From the NCBI GenBank assembly GCA_964486335.1, contig CAZAMB010000009.1:62001-126000 (forward strand): a DNA stretch of 64,000 nt, given 5' to 3'. The position numbers and the translations under genes were made by a program. Below are positions 25,814 through 34,317 of the stretch, piece by piece (the first letter of the stretch is position 1; each line of letters begins with the position of its first letter). This stretch comes from CAZAMB01 sp964486335. GTDB taxonomy: Bacteria; Planctomycetota; Phycisphaerae; UBA1845. The notes under the pieces were generated by a model. It saw nothing but the letters and a program-made list of their open reading frames with translations. It was not told the DNA's origin and did no database searches.

Positions 25814-26566
25814 ATGATGAAGAGATTCTGTTTGTGTCTGGTGGGGTTCGCGGCGCTGGGGCTGTGCGTTTCGGCGGCGTATGCCGGCCCGGAATGCGCT
25901 GGGAAGAAGGCCGAAGGGGCCACTGCAGGTTCGGGCGGGTGCGGCAAGCCGTGCCATGGTGGGGCGGGCGGAAGTGCTTCGGAGAATGAAAAGGTCAAGA
26001 GCGTGATGGCCTCGCTTCCGGCGATGAAGTATCGGGTGGGAGATCAAACGGTTTGCTGCCCGAACGGCGCAGGCATCATGGCGAAAACCGAGAACAAGCC
26101 GATTCAGTACGTCGTTGGCGAAGAGGTCTTCAGCAGCGAAGCCGAGGCGACCGTGAAGCTCGTCGCGTTGCTTGAGAAGGAGATCGAGTCCCTTTCGTCG
26201 CTCAGGTTTTCGGTGAACGGCGAGAGCACAGGTTGCCCGCAAACGGCCAAGAGCATGGCCGAGAAGTCGAAAGCTACGGTCGCGTACAAGGTTGGCGGCG
26301 TGGATTTCGCGGATCAGGCCAAGGCCGAGGCGGCGGTGAAGCTCGTGGCTGACGCGGCGGCGGCGGTAAAGTCGACGTACAAGGTGGACGGGAAGTCGTT
26401 CTGCTGCGACAAGATGGCCGGCGCGGCCGCGAAGGACAGCGGCAAGCCGATCGTTTATGTCGTCGGCGACAGCGAAATTGAAACAGATAGCGCTGCGAAG
26501 CTGGCCATTGCCCAGGCCAAGATCCGAGCCATTGTCGAAGCGGCCAGTGCGGCCCAATCGTCCTGA
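25814..26566 (+). CDS. Exported three-repeat cysteine-containing protein of unknown function
   Basis: 250 residues. A signal peptide (1-24) and a Gly/Cys-rich linker with six Cys/His (CAGKK, GCGKPCHGG) lead to three repeats of about 60 residues. Each has a strand Y/F-xVxG, a Cys or CC, an Ala/Lys helix, a second strand (IQYVVGEEVF, VAYKVGGVDF, IVYVVGDSEI) and a long helix. CC pairs occur in repeats 1 and 3 (VCCPNGA, FCCDKMA); repeat 2 has only one Cys. The layout suggests metal binding or trafficking, but I cannot name the family. A strong AAGGAG RBS precedes ATG 25814, and a clear terminator follows. Confidence 0.8.
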   Translation: MMKRFCLCLVGFAALGLCVSAAYAGPECAGKKAEGATAGSGGCGKPCHGGAGGSASENEKVKSVMASLPAMKYRVGDQTVCCPNGAGIMAKTENKPIQYVVGEEVFSSEAEATVKLVALLEKEIESLSSLRFSVNGESTGCPQTAKSMAEKSKATVAYKVGGVDFADQAKAEAAVKLVADAAAAVKSTYKVDGKSFCCDKMAGAAAKDSGKPIVYVVGDSEIETDSAAKLAIAQAKIRAIVEAASAAQSS

Positions 26567-26617
26567 CAATTCGCGGTGGTCCGGCGCAATCGCCGAAGGA
26601 CCTAACGAGTTTTCATG

Positions 26618-26658
26618 CAGCGGTCCGGAGCGGAGTTTTCCGTTCCGGGCCGCTTTTT
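26618..26658 (+). terminator. Strong intrinsic terminator after the three-repeat protein gene
   Basis: GCGGTCCGGAGCGGA pairs with TTCCGTTCCGGGCCGC around a short loop, followed by TTTTT (26654-26658). It separates the gene from the acyl-CoA cluster. The rest of 26567-26802 shows no gene. Confidence 0.9.
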
Positions 26659-26802
26659 ACGCGCCGATTCCCATCTCAAAGAATGTCCAATCGGTTGAGA
26701 GTGACGTGGTTTCGCGGATGCCCTATGATGGGTGCCGAAGCGGATTTCGCCACCGCCGATGACCCTGGCGAGTCGTGAAATGGACCGAAACGGACAAGAC
26801 GA

Positions 26803-27948
26803 ATGGACTTTGAACTCAACGACGATCTGGCGGCGTTGCGGGACGTCGCTCGTGATTTCGCGGCGGAACACATCGCGCCGCACGCCCGGAAGTGGGACCG
26901 CGAAGCGGACATTCCGCGAGACGTAGTGACCAAGCTCGCGGAACTTGGATTCTTGGGCATTTTTGCTCCGACGGAATACGGCGGGGCAGGGCTGGGGGAT
27001 CTGGCCGCGTCAGTCATTATGGAGGAAATCGCCCGGCACTGCGGCGCGACGGCTCTGATGCTCGACGCGCACAACGCCTTGTGTTCGGCGCACATTATCC
27101 GGGCGGCCAACGACGAGCAAAAGAAAGAGTATCTGACGAAGCTGGCGCGAGGCGACTATCTCGGCGCTTGGGCGTTGTCCGAGCCGGGTTGTGGCAGCGA
27201 TGCGGCCGCACTGACGACGAGCGCGAAACTCGAGGGAAATGAATGGGTTCTGAACGGAGCGAAGCAATGGATCACGAATGGTCATTACGCCGGGGTGTTC
27301 GTGGTGATGGCGCGCACGGATTCAATGGGCGGCGCCAAGGGGATTAGCGCGTTCCTGGTCGAAAAGGGCACGCCGGGTCTAGAGATCGGTCCCAAGGAAG
27401 ACAAGATGGGGATGCGCGGTTCGGACACCGTGGGGCTGATGTTCGACCAATGCCGCATTCCCAAGGAAAACCTTTGCGGAAAACTTGGCGAAGGATTCGT
27501 CGACGCGATGAAGGTCCTGGAGCGCGGGCGGATCACGATATCGGCGATGTCGGTGGGACTGGCGAGGGGAGCTCTGGAGGAGTCGGTCGCATACGCCAAG
27601 CAGCGGACGGCGTTCGGCAAGCCGATTTTCGATCATCAGTCGGTTCAGTTCATGCTGGCCGACATGGCCATGGAGATTGACGCGGGGCGGTTGCTTACGC
27701 GCAAGGCCGGCATCCTCGCGGATGCGGGCGAACCGAGCAACATCGAGGCGTCGATGGCAAAACTGTATACGAGCGAAATGGCGACGCGGGCGTGCCTGAA
27801 CGCGATTCAGATTCACGGGGGCAACGGGTACACGAAGGAAGTGCCGGTGGAACGGTACATGCGTGACGCGAAACTTTGCGAGATCGGCGAGGGATCGAGC
27901 CAGATTCAGCGCATCATCATTGCACGGGATTACCTCGAATCCCATTGA
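26803..27948 (+). CDS. Acyl-CoA dehydrogenase (short/branched chain type), copy 1
   Basis: 381 residues, standard length. Motifs: FLGIFAPTEYGGAGLGDL, WALSEPGCGSDAAAL (FAD/substrate signature), GAKQWITNG, RTAFGKPIFDHQSVQFMLADM and IHGGNGYTKEVPVERYMRDAK, with the catalytic Glu in CEIGEGSSQIQR where SCAD-type enzymes carry it. It oxidises an acyl-CoA to the trans-2-enoyl-CoA, passing electrons to ETF. First gene of a cluster with a second dehydrogenase, hydroxyacyl-CoA dehydrogenase, hydratase and a B12 mutase. By context, butyryl- or isobutyryl-CoA is a likely substrate, but chain length cannot be read directly. Confidence 0.95.
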   Translation: MDFELNDDLAALRDVARDFAAEHIAPHARKWDREADIPRDVVTKLAELGFLGIFAPTEYGGAGLGDLAASVIMEEIARHCGATALMLDAHNALCSAHIIRAANDEQKKEYLTKLARGDYLGAWALSEPGCGSDAAALTTSAKLEGNEWVLNGAKQWITNGHYAGVFVVMARTDSMGGAKGISAFLVEKGTPGLEIGPKEDKMGMRGSDTVGLMFDQCRIPKENLCGKLGEGFVDAMKVLERGRITISAMSVGLARGALEESVAYAKQRTAFGKPIFDHQSVQFMLADMAMEIDAGRLLTRKAGILADAGEPSNIEASMAKLYTSEMATRACLNAIQIHGGNGYTKEVPVERYMRDAKLCEIGEGSSQIQRIIIARDYLESH

Positions 27949-28016
27949 ACCGCCGACAATCGTCGGCACGATCCGTTTCGCGCGAGCGAAATTCGCAGCT
28001 CGAAAGAAGGACTCAA

Positions 28017-29153
28017 ATGAACTTTGCATTTGACGAAGACCACCGAATGCTTGCCGAACAGGTCCGCGACTTTGCGTTCAAGGAAGTGGCCAAGGGCGCG
28101 GAATCGCGCGACGCGTCGGCGGCCATGAGCGACGACCTGTTGCAGCAGATCCGTGATATGGGCTTGTTCGGCATCGCGATTCCAGAGGAATTTGGAGGCG
28201 CGGGCATGGGCACGGTCGCCTCCACGCTGGTGGTGGAGGAAGTGTCGAAGGCGTGCGCGGGGACGGGCGTGCTGCTCAGCGCGCACACGTCGCTGTGCGT
28301 CGATCCGATACTGCGGTTCGGGTCGGCCGAACAGAAGAAAAAGTACATGCCGCGCATGGCGAGCGGCGGGTTGATTGGTTGTCTTTCGCTCACCGAGCCG
28401 GGAAGCGGAAGCGATGCCGGGGCGGCCACTTGTCGAGCGGAATTGAAGGATGACGGGTGGCATATCACGGGCACGAAGATTTTTGTGACCAACGGCAAGG
28501 AAGCCGGGGTTATGGTTCTAATCGCGGTGACCGATCCGGACGAGCCAAAGCGGCGGCTGAGTGCGTTCATCGTGGACAAGCCGACAAAGGGATTGCGGAT
28601 CGGCAAGCTCGAAAAGAAGCTGGGAATCAAGTGTTCTTCAACAGCGGAGTACGTGTTCGAAGATTGCGTCGTGCCGAAGGAGGCGCTGCTGGGCGAACGC
28701 GGGCGGGGAATGCGCGTGGCGTTGGCGACGCTGGACGGCGGGCGGATCGGAATCGCCGGGCAGGCGCTGGGAATTGCGCAGGCATGTTTGTACGAAGCGG
28801 CGAAGTATGCAAAGACTCGGGTGCAGTTCAATCAGCCGATCGGGAAGTTCCAGGCGATTCAGAACAAGATCGCCGACGTCGCGGTGGGGGTCGAGGCGGC
28901 ACGGTTGCTTACGTATCGCGCGGCGTGGCTAAAAGACAGCGGCAAGGAATTCGGCCAGGCGGCGGCGATGGCGAAGCTGTTCGCCAGCGAGGCGGCGTCG
29001 CGGGCGGCCAACCACGCGGTGCAGGTGTTCGGGGGTTATGGATACATCTGCGATTATCCGGTGGAGCGGTTCCTGCGGGATGCGAAAATTACGGAGTTGT
29101 ATGAGGGCACGAGCGAGATTCATCGGTTGGTGATCGCGCGTGGGCTGGCGTAG
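28017..29153 (+). CDS. Acyl-CoA dehydrogenase (short chain type), copy 2
   Basis: 378 residues. Motifs: LFGIAIPEEFGGAGMGTVA, SLTEPGSGSDAGA, GTKIFVTNG, RVQFNQPIGKFQAIQNKIAD and VFGGYGYICDYPVERFLRDAK, with the catalytic Glu in TELYEGTSEIHR. The IPEEFGG and YEGTSEI forms are close to butyryl-CoA dehydrogenase. The ATG at 28017 follows AAGAAGGA. Its only partly similar neighbour upstream suggests each enzyme has its own acyl-CoA, for example isobutyryl- versus butyryl-CoA (inference). Confidence 0.95.
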   Translation: MNFAFDEDHRMLAEQVRDFAFKEVAKGAESRDASAAMSDDLLQQIRDMGLFGIAIPEEFGGAGMGTVASTLVVEEVSKACAGTGVLLSAHTSLCVDPILRFGSAEQKKKYMPRMASGGLIGCLSLTEPGSGSDAGAATCRAELKDDGWHITGTKIFVTNGKEAGVMVLIAVTDPDEPKRRLSAFIVDKPTKGLRIGKLEKKLGIKCSSTAEYVFEDCVVPKEALLGERGRGMRVALATLDGGRIGIAGQALGIAQACLYEAAKYAKTRVQFNQPIGKFQAIQNKIADVAVGVEAARLLTYRAAWLKDSGKEFGQAAAMAKLFASEAASRAANHAVQVFGGYGYICDYPVERFLRDAKITELYEGTSEIHRLVIARGLA

Positions 29154-29164
29154 GAGATGAAGTC

Positions 29165-30016
29165 ATGACCGGGAAGGTAGTTTCAGTCATCGGCGCGGGA
29201 ACGATGGGACGGGGGATCGCACAAGTATTCGCGCAGGCGGGATACGAGGTCGCGTTGTTCGACGCCTTCCCCGCGGCGCTGGAGGATGGAATCAAGCAGA
29301 TCGGCAAGATGCTCGATCGGGCGGCGGAAAAGGGGGGCATCAAAGCCGATGATGCGGCAGCGGCTAAGAAGCGAATCCGGCCGACGAAGGCGATCTTCGA
29401 ATTGCCCAAGAGCGCGTTGATCGTCGAGGCCGCCACGGAAAAGCCGGACGTCAAGACGGACATTCTCAAGCAAGCTCAGAAGTTTCTGGCGGATGACGGA
29501 ATCCTCGCCAGCAACACGAGCAGCATCAGCATTACGCAGTTGGCGGCGGCGACGGACCGTCCCGATCGGTTCATCGGCATGCACTTTTTTAACCCGGTGC
29601 CGCTGATGAAACTGGTGGAGGTGGTTCGCGGGCTGCAAACGAGCGATGAAACGACAAAGCGGACCGTTGCCTATGCCGAATCGGTGGGAAAAACGCCGGT
29701 CCAGTGCAACGATCATCCGGGGTTTGTATCCAATCGGATTCTAATGCCGATGATCAACGAGGCGGTCTTTACGCTTCAGGACGGCGTGGCCGAGCCGAAA
29801 GCAATCGACGATATCATGCGGCTGGGGATGAACCACCCGATGGGGCCGCTCGCACTGGCGGATCTTATCGGTCTCGATGTTTGTCTGTTCATACTGGAAG
29901 TGCTGCACCGCGATTTGGGAGAAGACCGTTATCGCCCGTGCCCGCTTCTGCGTAAAATGGTTTCGGCGGGCCGGTTGGGCAAAAAAACAAAACAAGGGTT
30001 TTACAAGTATGAGTAA
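29165..30016 (+). CDS. hbd: 3-hydroxybutyryl-CoA dehydrogenase
   Basis: 283 residues, the length of single-domain Hbd/PaaH. N-terminal NAD site GAGTMGRGIAQVFAQAGYEV, catalytic region ASNTSSISITQLA and HFFNPVPLMKLVEVVRG, and a C-terminal domain with FVSNRILMPMINEA and DDIMRLGMNHPMGPLALADLIGLD. It interconverts 3-hydroxybutyryl-CoA and acetoacetyl-CoA. It begins 11 bases after the second acyl-CoA dehydrogenase and overlaps the hydratase by eight bases. Confidence 0.95.
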   Translation: MTGKVVSVIGAGTMGRGIAQVFAQAGYEVALFDAFPAALEDGIKQIGKMLDRAAEKGGIKADDAAAAKKRIRPTKAIFELPKSALIVEAATEKPDVKTDILKQAQKFLADDGILASNTSSISITQLAAATDRPDRFIGMHFFNPVPLMKLVEVVRGLQTSDETTKRTVAYAESVGKTPVQCNDHPGFVSNRILMPMINEAVFTLQDGVAEPKAIDDIMRLGMNHPMGPLALADLIGLDVCLFILEVLHRDLGEDRYRPCPLLRKMVSAGRLGKKTKQGFYKYE

Positions 30017-30758
30017 GACACTGGTTCACGCGGAAATCGAGGGATCGCACGCGACGATCACGTTTTCGACCGGGGATGGCTTGAACGTCCTTTCGTCGGA
30101 TGTGCTGCATAGTTTTGGAGCTGCCATTGCGCGGGTCCGGAAGGATCCCAATGTGCGAACGGCGGTCGTTCAGGCGAAAGGGAAGGTCTTCATCGCCGGG
30201 GCGGACATCAAAGAGATGGCCGCGTTCAAGCCGGACGATGCGCATGAATATGGCACGCTTGGTCAGACGATCATGGCGGACCTTGCGTCGTTGCCGTCGA
30301 TCACCGTGGCCGCCGTGCAGGGCGCGGCGCTTGGCGGCGGACTGGAGGTGGCACTGGCATGCGACTTTCGCATCGCCGTGAAATCGGCCAAGCTGGGGTT
30401 GCCGGAAGTGACGCTTGGCTTGATTCCGGGTTGGGGTGGGGTAATTCGATTGACTCAGCTTGTGGGGCCAGCAAAGGCGAAACGCGTATACTTGAGCGCG
30501 TCACCGGTTTCGGGCGAGGACGCCCTTCAAATGGGATTCGTGGACGAGATCGTCAATTCGCCCGAAGACGTTCCCGCACGGGTGGCCGCCTTCTGCAAAA
30601 CGTTTCAGCGGGCCGCGCCGGCGTCGGTCGCGCTCGCCAAGCGAGCGGCGCGGGATCATGACGACCTCGGTGCGTTTGTGGAGTGTTTTCGTAACAAGGA
30701 CTCGCGCGAGGGAATGGCCGCGTTTATGGAAAAGCGGTCGGCAAGCTGGATGGAGTGA
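30009..30758 (+). CDS. Enoyl-CoA hydratase/isomerase (crotonase family)
   Basis: 249 residues. Oxyanion-hole segments KVFIAGADIKEMAAF and VQGAALGGGLEVALACDFR, and the catalytic region LGLPEVTLGLIPGWGGVIRL with the Glu of the hydratase pair. It hydrates trans-2-enoyl-CoA (crotonyl-CoA by context) to 3-hydroxyacyl-CoA. ATG 30009 lies inside the end of hbd, so translation is coupled; the longer upstream ORF start is only hbd read in another frame. Confidence 0.93.
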   Translation: MSKTLVHAEIEGSHATITFSTGDGLNVLSSDVLHSFGAAIARVRKDPNVRTAVVQAKGKVFIAGADIKEMAAFKPDDAHEYGTLGQTIMADLASLPSITVAAVQGAALGGGLEVALACDFRIAVKSAKLGLPEVTLGLIPGWGGVIRLTQLVGPAKAKRVYLSASPVSGEDALQMGFVDEIVNSPEDVPARVAAFCKTFQRAAPASVALAKRAARDHDDLGAFVECFRNKDSREGMAAFMEKRSASWME

Positions 30759-32368
30759 AGAATCGGATGAAGCCGCGAACGACAAAGGAATCGACAGTCG
30801 AACGACGGGAGACGGACGAAGCACCGTTCGTGGCGCCGAGCGATCTTGGCTCGTTCGATCCGGCCAGCGCGCTGGGTGAACCGGGGTCGTTCCCGTTTAC
30901 GCGCGGGGTGCATCGAACGATGTACCGCGATCGGCTTTGGACGATGCGGCAATTCGCGGGGTTCGGATCGGCGGCGGATACGAATGGTCGATTCAAGTTC
31001 CTGCTCGAACACGGTCAGACCGGGTTGAGCACCGCGTTCGATCTTCCGACGCTGATGGGGCGCGACAGCGACGATCCGTTATCGCTCGGAGAAGTGGGGC
31101 GATGCGGCGTGGCTGTTTCGTCGCTGGCCGACATGCGCGTGCTGTTCGACGGGATCAACCTCGGCGAGGTGAGCACGAGCATGACAATCAACGCTCCGGC
31201 CGCGATTCTGCTTGCGTTCTACGTTGCTGTGGCCAAGGAGCAGGGAGTTCCGCTGGCGAATCTTCGCGGAACGCTGCAAAACGACATTCTCAAGGAGTTT
31301 CACGCACAGAATGAGTATGTATTTCCGCCGGAGCCGAGCGTCGGTTTGGTGGTGGATACGATCGAGTATTGCACGAAGCACCTTCCGCAATGGAATACGG
31401 TGAGCATCAGTGGGTACCACATCCGCGAGGCCGGCGCGACGGCGGCTCAGGAGCTGGCGTTCACGCTGGCCGACGGGATCGCCTACGTCGAGGCGTCGAT
31501 GGCGCGGGGCTTGGATGTCGATGCGTTTTCGCCTCGTTTGAGCTTCTTTTTCGACGTACATAACGATTTCTTTGAGGAAATCGCCAAATTACGGGCATCG
31601 CGGCGAATCTGGTCGCACGTGATGCGCGAGCGATTCGGCGCGAAGGACGAGCGAAGCCTCAAGCTGCGGATGCATTGTCAAACGGCAGGGGTGACGCTCA
31701 CCGAACAGCAGCCGACGAACAACGTCGTCCGCGTGGCGTTGCAGGCGCTGGCGGGAGTCCTCGGTGGAACGCAATCGTTGCACACCAACAGCATGGACGA
31801 GACGCTGGCGCTGCCAACGGCCGAGGCGGCCAAGCTGGCGCTGCGGACGCAGCAGTTGATCGCCCATGAATCCAACGTAACCCAGACGGTCGATCCGCTC
31901 GGCGGCAGCTATTTTGTGGAGAAGATGACGAACGAAATCGAAGCCAAGGCTTATGGGATCTTTGATCAGATCGACGCGATGGGCGGCGTTTTGAAAGCGA
32001 TTGATCGTGGGTACTTTCGAAGGTCGATTGCGGAGTCGGCGTTGGATCAACAGAGGCGACTCGATCGGGGCGAGACGAAGATCGTCGGCGTGACGGATTT
32101 CATTGAGGAGGGTTCCCACGGGATTGACATCCTACAGATCACCGACGAGATGGAGAGGGCACAAGTTTCAAAGCTCAAGAAGCTAAAAAAGGACCGCGAC
32201 GCCAAGCGGCACACCGCCTCGCTCGATCGGCTCCGACGCGATGCAGCCGCCGGCGCCAATGTCATGTCGGCACTTATCGCGGCTGCCGAGGCGGACGCCA
32301 CCGTAGGCGAGATGATGAATGTCATGGCCGAAGTCTTCGGCCGGTACGACGGAGGACCGGAATGGTGA
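30755..32368 (+). CDS. icmA: B12-dependent acyl-CoA mutase large subunit, isobutyryl-CoA mutase type
   Basis: 537 residues, mutase barrel without the C-terminal B12 domain, as in IcmA. Family motifs: SFPFTRGVHRTMYRDR, GLSTAFDLPTLMGRDSD, GTLQNDILKEF, SISGYHIREAGATAAQELA, RLSFFFDVHNDFFEEIAK and GGTQSLHTNSMDETLALPT. Two substrate-determining residues can be located by counting from the human methylmalonyl-CoA mutase: the RQYAG Tyr is Phe here (F67, RQFAG) and the Arg at VRN is Gln (Q185, AQN). Phe/Gln is the isobutyryl-CoA mutase pattern, Tyr/Arg the methylmalonyl one. GTG 30755 overlaps the hydratase stop; ATG 30767 is an alternative. It works with the B12/MeaB fusion downstream. Confidence 0.88.
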   Translation: MKNRMKPRTTKESTVERRETDEAPFVAPSDLGSFDPASALGEPGSFPFTRGVHRTMYRDRLWTMRQFAGFGSAADTNGRFKFLLEHGQTGLSTAFDLPTLMGRDSDDPLSLGEVGRCGVAVSSLADMRVLFDGINLGEVSTSMTINAPAAILLAFYVAVAKEQGVPLANLRGTLQNDILKEFHAQNEYVFPPEPSVGLVVDTIEYCTKHLPQWNTVSISGYHIREAGATAAQELAFTLADGIAYVEASMARGLDVDAFSPRLSFFFDVHNDFFEEIAKLRASRRIWSHVMRERFGAKDERSLKLRMHCQTAGVTLTEQQPTNNVVRVALQALAGVLGGTQSLHTNSMDETLALPTAEAAKLALRTQQLIAHESNVTQTVDPLGGSYFVEKMTNEIEAKAYGIFDQIDAMGGVLKAIDRGYFRRSIAESALDQQRRLDRGETKIVGVTDFIEEGSHGIDILQITDEMERAQVSKLKKLKKDRDAKRHTASLDRLRRDAAAGANVMSALIAAAEADATVGEMMNVMAEVFGRYDGGPEW

Positions 32369-32431
32369 TGGCGCTCGGCAATTGCCCTCGGTCCAACTAC
32401 ACTTGGGGCGTCGGTACGACTCGTTGACGTC

Positions 32432-33571
32432 ATGGCTATTTCGCCCTTACCCTTACTAACGATGCCAGCAGCAACAAGAGTCCATCCTCGCATTCTCCTC
32501 GCAAAGATTGGTCTGGACGGCCACGATCGCGGCGTAAAGGTTCTCGCCCGTTCGTTTCGCGACGCGGGGATGGAGGTCATCTACACAGGCTTGTGGCAGA
32601 CGTGCGAAGCCACGATGCACGCCGCGATGCAAGAAGACGTTGACGTCGTCGGTGTCAGTCTGCTTTCGGCGGCCCATCTGACGGTCATGCCGGAAATACT
32701 AAAGATTCGCAAGGAACTCGGTGTCGAGGACATTCCCGTTGTTCTGGGTGGAATCGTACCGGATGCGGATCACGCCAAACTGAAGGAACTTGGCGTCGCG
32801 GCCGTGTTCAATCCCGGCTCGCCGCTCGACAAGATTATTGAAACCATGCGCATGCTTTCGAGTCGACGGCGCAGGGGATTCGATGAAATCACCGGCGGGT
32901 ATCAACGTTCGGAAATGCGATCGCTGGCCCAACTCGTCAGCGTCGTGCAGCGAGGCGAGTCGCTGGATGGCTGGTCCGCGCCGAAGGGCAATGCGAGCGT
33001 CATCGGCGTCACGGGCGCGCCGGGGGTCGGCAAGAGTTCGTTCATCGCTCGGCTGGGTAAGTTGCTACGCACGCGAGGGAAACGTGTCGCGGTGGTGGCG
33101 ATCGATCCGAGCAGTCCTGTCACCGGCGGGGCGCTGCTGGGCGACCGGCTGAGGATGATGGGCGGATCGCCGGACGCGGGGTTTTTCGTGCGAAGTCTTT
33201 CTTCGGGAGACGCGCAGGGCGGGCTGGCGCCGCGCACTCGTGAGGTCGTCGCGGCGATCAATGGATTCGGTTTTGATTACATCCTCGTTGAAACCGTCGG
33301 GGCCGGTCAGTCCGACGTGGCCGTGCGCGAGCTTTGCGATCGCGTTGTCCTTCTGATCATGCCCGACAGCGGCGACGCGGTGCAGTACTCCAAAGCAGGG
33401 ATCATGGAAATCGCGAGCTGTTTCGTCATCAACAAGTGCGACCTTGCGGGCGCGGATGCAACGGAAGCACAGCTGATCAGTTCGATTGGGGACGCAAGGC
33501 GTGTGTTCAGGGTCAGCACGATTCGTGACCAAGGCGTCGAGGTCGTGGCAGATTGGATTGCAACGGTGTGA
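32432..33571 (+). CDS. Mutase B12-binding subunit fused to MeaB-type G-protein chaperone
   Basis: 379 residues. Residues about 18-150 are the cobalamin-binding domain with the lower-ligand motif D29-x-H31-x2-G34 (LDGHDRG), SLLSAAH and the GG region. After a linker comes a MeaB/ArgK GTPase domain with P-loop GAPGVGKS (about 195-202), ETVGAGQSD and the NKCD base motif. The long C-terminal dimerisation arm of stand-alone MeaB is missing. In IcmF the same B12 and G domains are fused to the mutase; here the mutase is a separate protein encoded just upstream. It should load and protect AdoCbl in the mutase. The start may instead be the ATG at 32462; no clear RBS is visible. Confidence 0.9.
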   Translation: MAISPLPLLTMPAATRVHPRILLAKIGLDGHDRGVKVLARSFRDAGMEVIYTGLWQTCEATMHAAMQEDVDVVGVSLLSAAHLTVMPEILKIRKELGVEDIPVVLGGIVPDADHAKLKELGVAAVFNPGSPLDKIIETMRMLSSRRRRGFDEITGGYQRSEMRSLAQLVSVVQRGESLDGWSAPKGNASVIGVTGAPGVGKSSFIARLGKLLRTRGKRVAVVAIDPSSPVTGGALLGDRLRMMGGSPDAGFFVRSLSSGDAQGGLAPRTREVVAAINGFGFDYILVETVGAGQSDVAVRELCDRVVLLIMPDSGDAVQYSKAGIMEIASCFVINKCDLAGADATEAQLISSIGDARRVFRVSTIRDQGVEVVADWIATV

Positions 33572-33596
33572 ATACCGGAACGGCCCGACTTTGCCG

Positions 33597-34259
33597 TCAC
33601 AGTTCCCTGCACACCATTCTGACGACGATTCCTTGAATCGAGAATTCGCGAGATTCATCCACGAGGATTGGAGACGAACGAGGATTATCACCACGGAGAA
33701 TGACCATCCGCTCTCCCGATCGCCACTCCACGGTGACGCGTTTCAGCGTTGGTTGCCCGTCGACAAGGCAGGCGCATATCCGTCCCTGAACGTGTTCGGG
33801 TTCCACGCCTGGCCGGTATTGTACGAGGACGATATCACCGGGCTTGAGCGTCGGTTCCATGCTGTCGAATGTGAGTCGAAGACAGTAGTGATTCGGCGAC
33901 CACTGATGGCGAAGGACGGGAAAGAGCTCGACCTGCTCCTGTGACTCCGACGGTGGGCCGGCCGGGATATTCCCGAAAATGGGAAGCTCTCTCGTTTCAT
34001 GCGGCTGGGGGTTGTCGTGCTCAAGGCTGCCACCGAGCAGGACACCTTGCGGAAGATTGAGCGCAACGGCGAGAGCATCAATGGTCCGCCGCCTTGGGTT
34101 CGCGTTTCCTTTTTCTATTGTGGAGAGATAGCCTTGGTTTACCCCGGCGGCAAGTGAGAGCTCGGTTTGGGTCAGGCCTAATTCCTTTCGTCGACTACGG
34201 ATACGATCACCGACGTTCTCTGCGGCGCGAACACGGGATTTTTCTTCCGAGCGAGACAT
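33597..34259 (-). CDS. LexA-like repressor: XRE helix-turn-helix plus S24 self-cleaving domain
   Basis: 220 residues. Residues 15-72 are an XRE-type helix-turn-helix (LGLTQTELSLAAGVNQGYLS), unlike the winged helix of classical LexA. The C-terminal S24 domain has a predicted cleavage pair A100-G101 (NIPAGPP), catalytic Ser S133 (FDSMEPTLKPGD) and Lys K173 (QPTLKRV). Spacing is close to LexA/CI. It probably represses target genes and is inactivated by RecA-stimulated autocleavage after DNA damage, as phage CI proteins are. No phage genes are adjacent. A 23-bp dyad lies 18 bases before its start and suggests autoregulation. Confidence 0.9.
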   Translation of the reverse strand: MSRSEEKSRVRAAENVGDRIRSRRKELGLTQTELSLAAGVNQGYLSTIEKGNANPRRRTIDALAVALNLPQGVLLGGSLEHDNPQPHETRELPIFGNIPAGPPSESQEQVELFPVLRHQWSPNHYCLRLTFDSMEPTLKPGDIVLVQYRPGVEPEHVQGRICACLVDGQPTLKRVTVEWRSGERMVILRGDNPRSSPILVDESREFSIQGIVVRMVCREL

Positions 34260-34276
34260 GGCCGTATTCTATTTCT

Positions 34277-34299
34277 GGATTAGTGCTTGGCAATAGTCC
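34277..34299. promoter_or_regulatory. Dyad-symmetric operator candidate upstream of the LexA-like gene
   Basis: GGATTAGTGC-TTG-GCAATAGTCC is symmetric at 16 of the 20 arm positions (GGAnTAnTGC nnn GCAnTAnTCC). It lies between the LexA-like gene and mnmE, where the repressor's own promoter should be. The sequence does not match the LexA boxes I know. Binding is inferred. Confidence 0.55.
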
Positions 34300-34317
34300 G
34301 TGCCGTATCCCCGAGCC

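Noticed and set aside
28457..29104. 215-codon ORF inside the second acyl-CoA dehydrogenase
   Set aside because: Gly/Arg-rich frame-shifted shadow of a clear gene on the same strand.
30755..32368. Annotation as methylmalonyl-CoA mutase
   Set aside because: The Tyr and Arg that select methylmalonyl-CoA are Phe and Gln in this sequence, the isobutyryl-CoA mutase pattern.
33597..34259. Prophage region suggested by a CI-like repressor
   Set aside because: Neighbours are mnmE and the mutase/MeaB gene; no integrase, capsid or lysis genes and no attachment-site repeats were seen.
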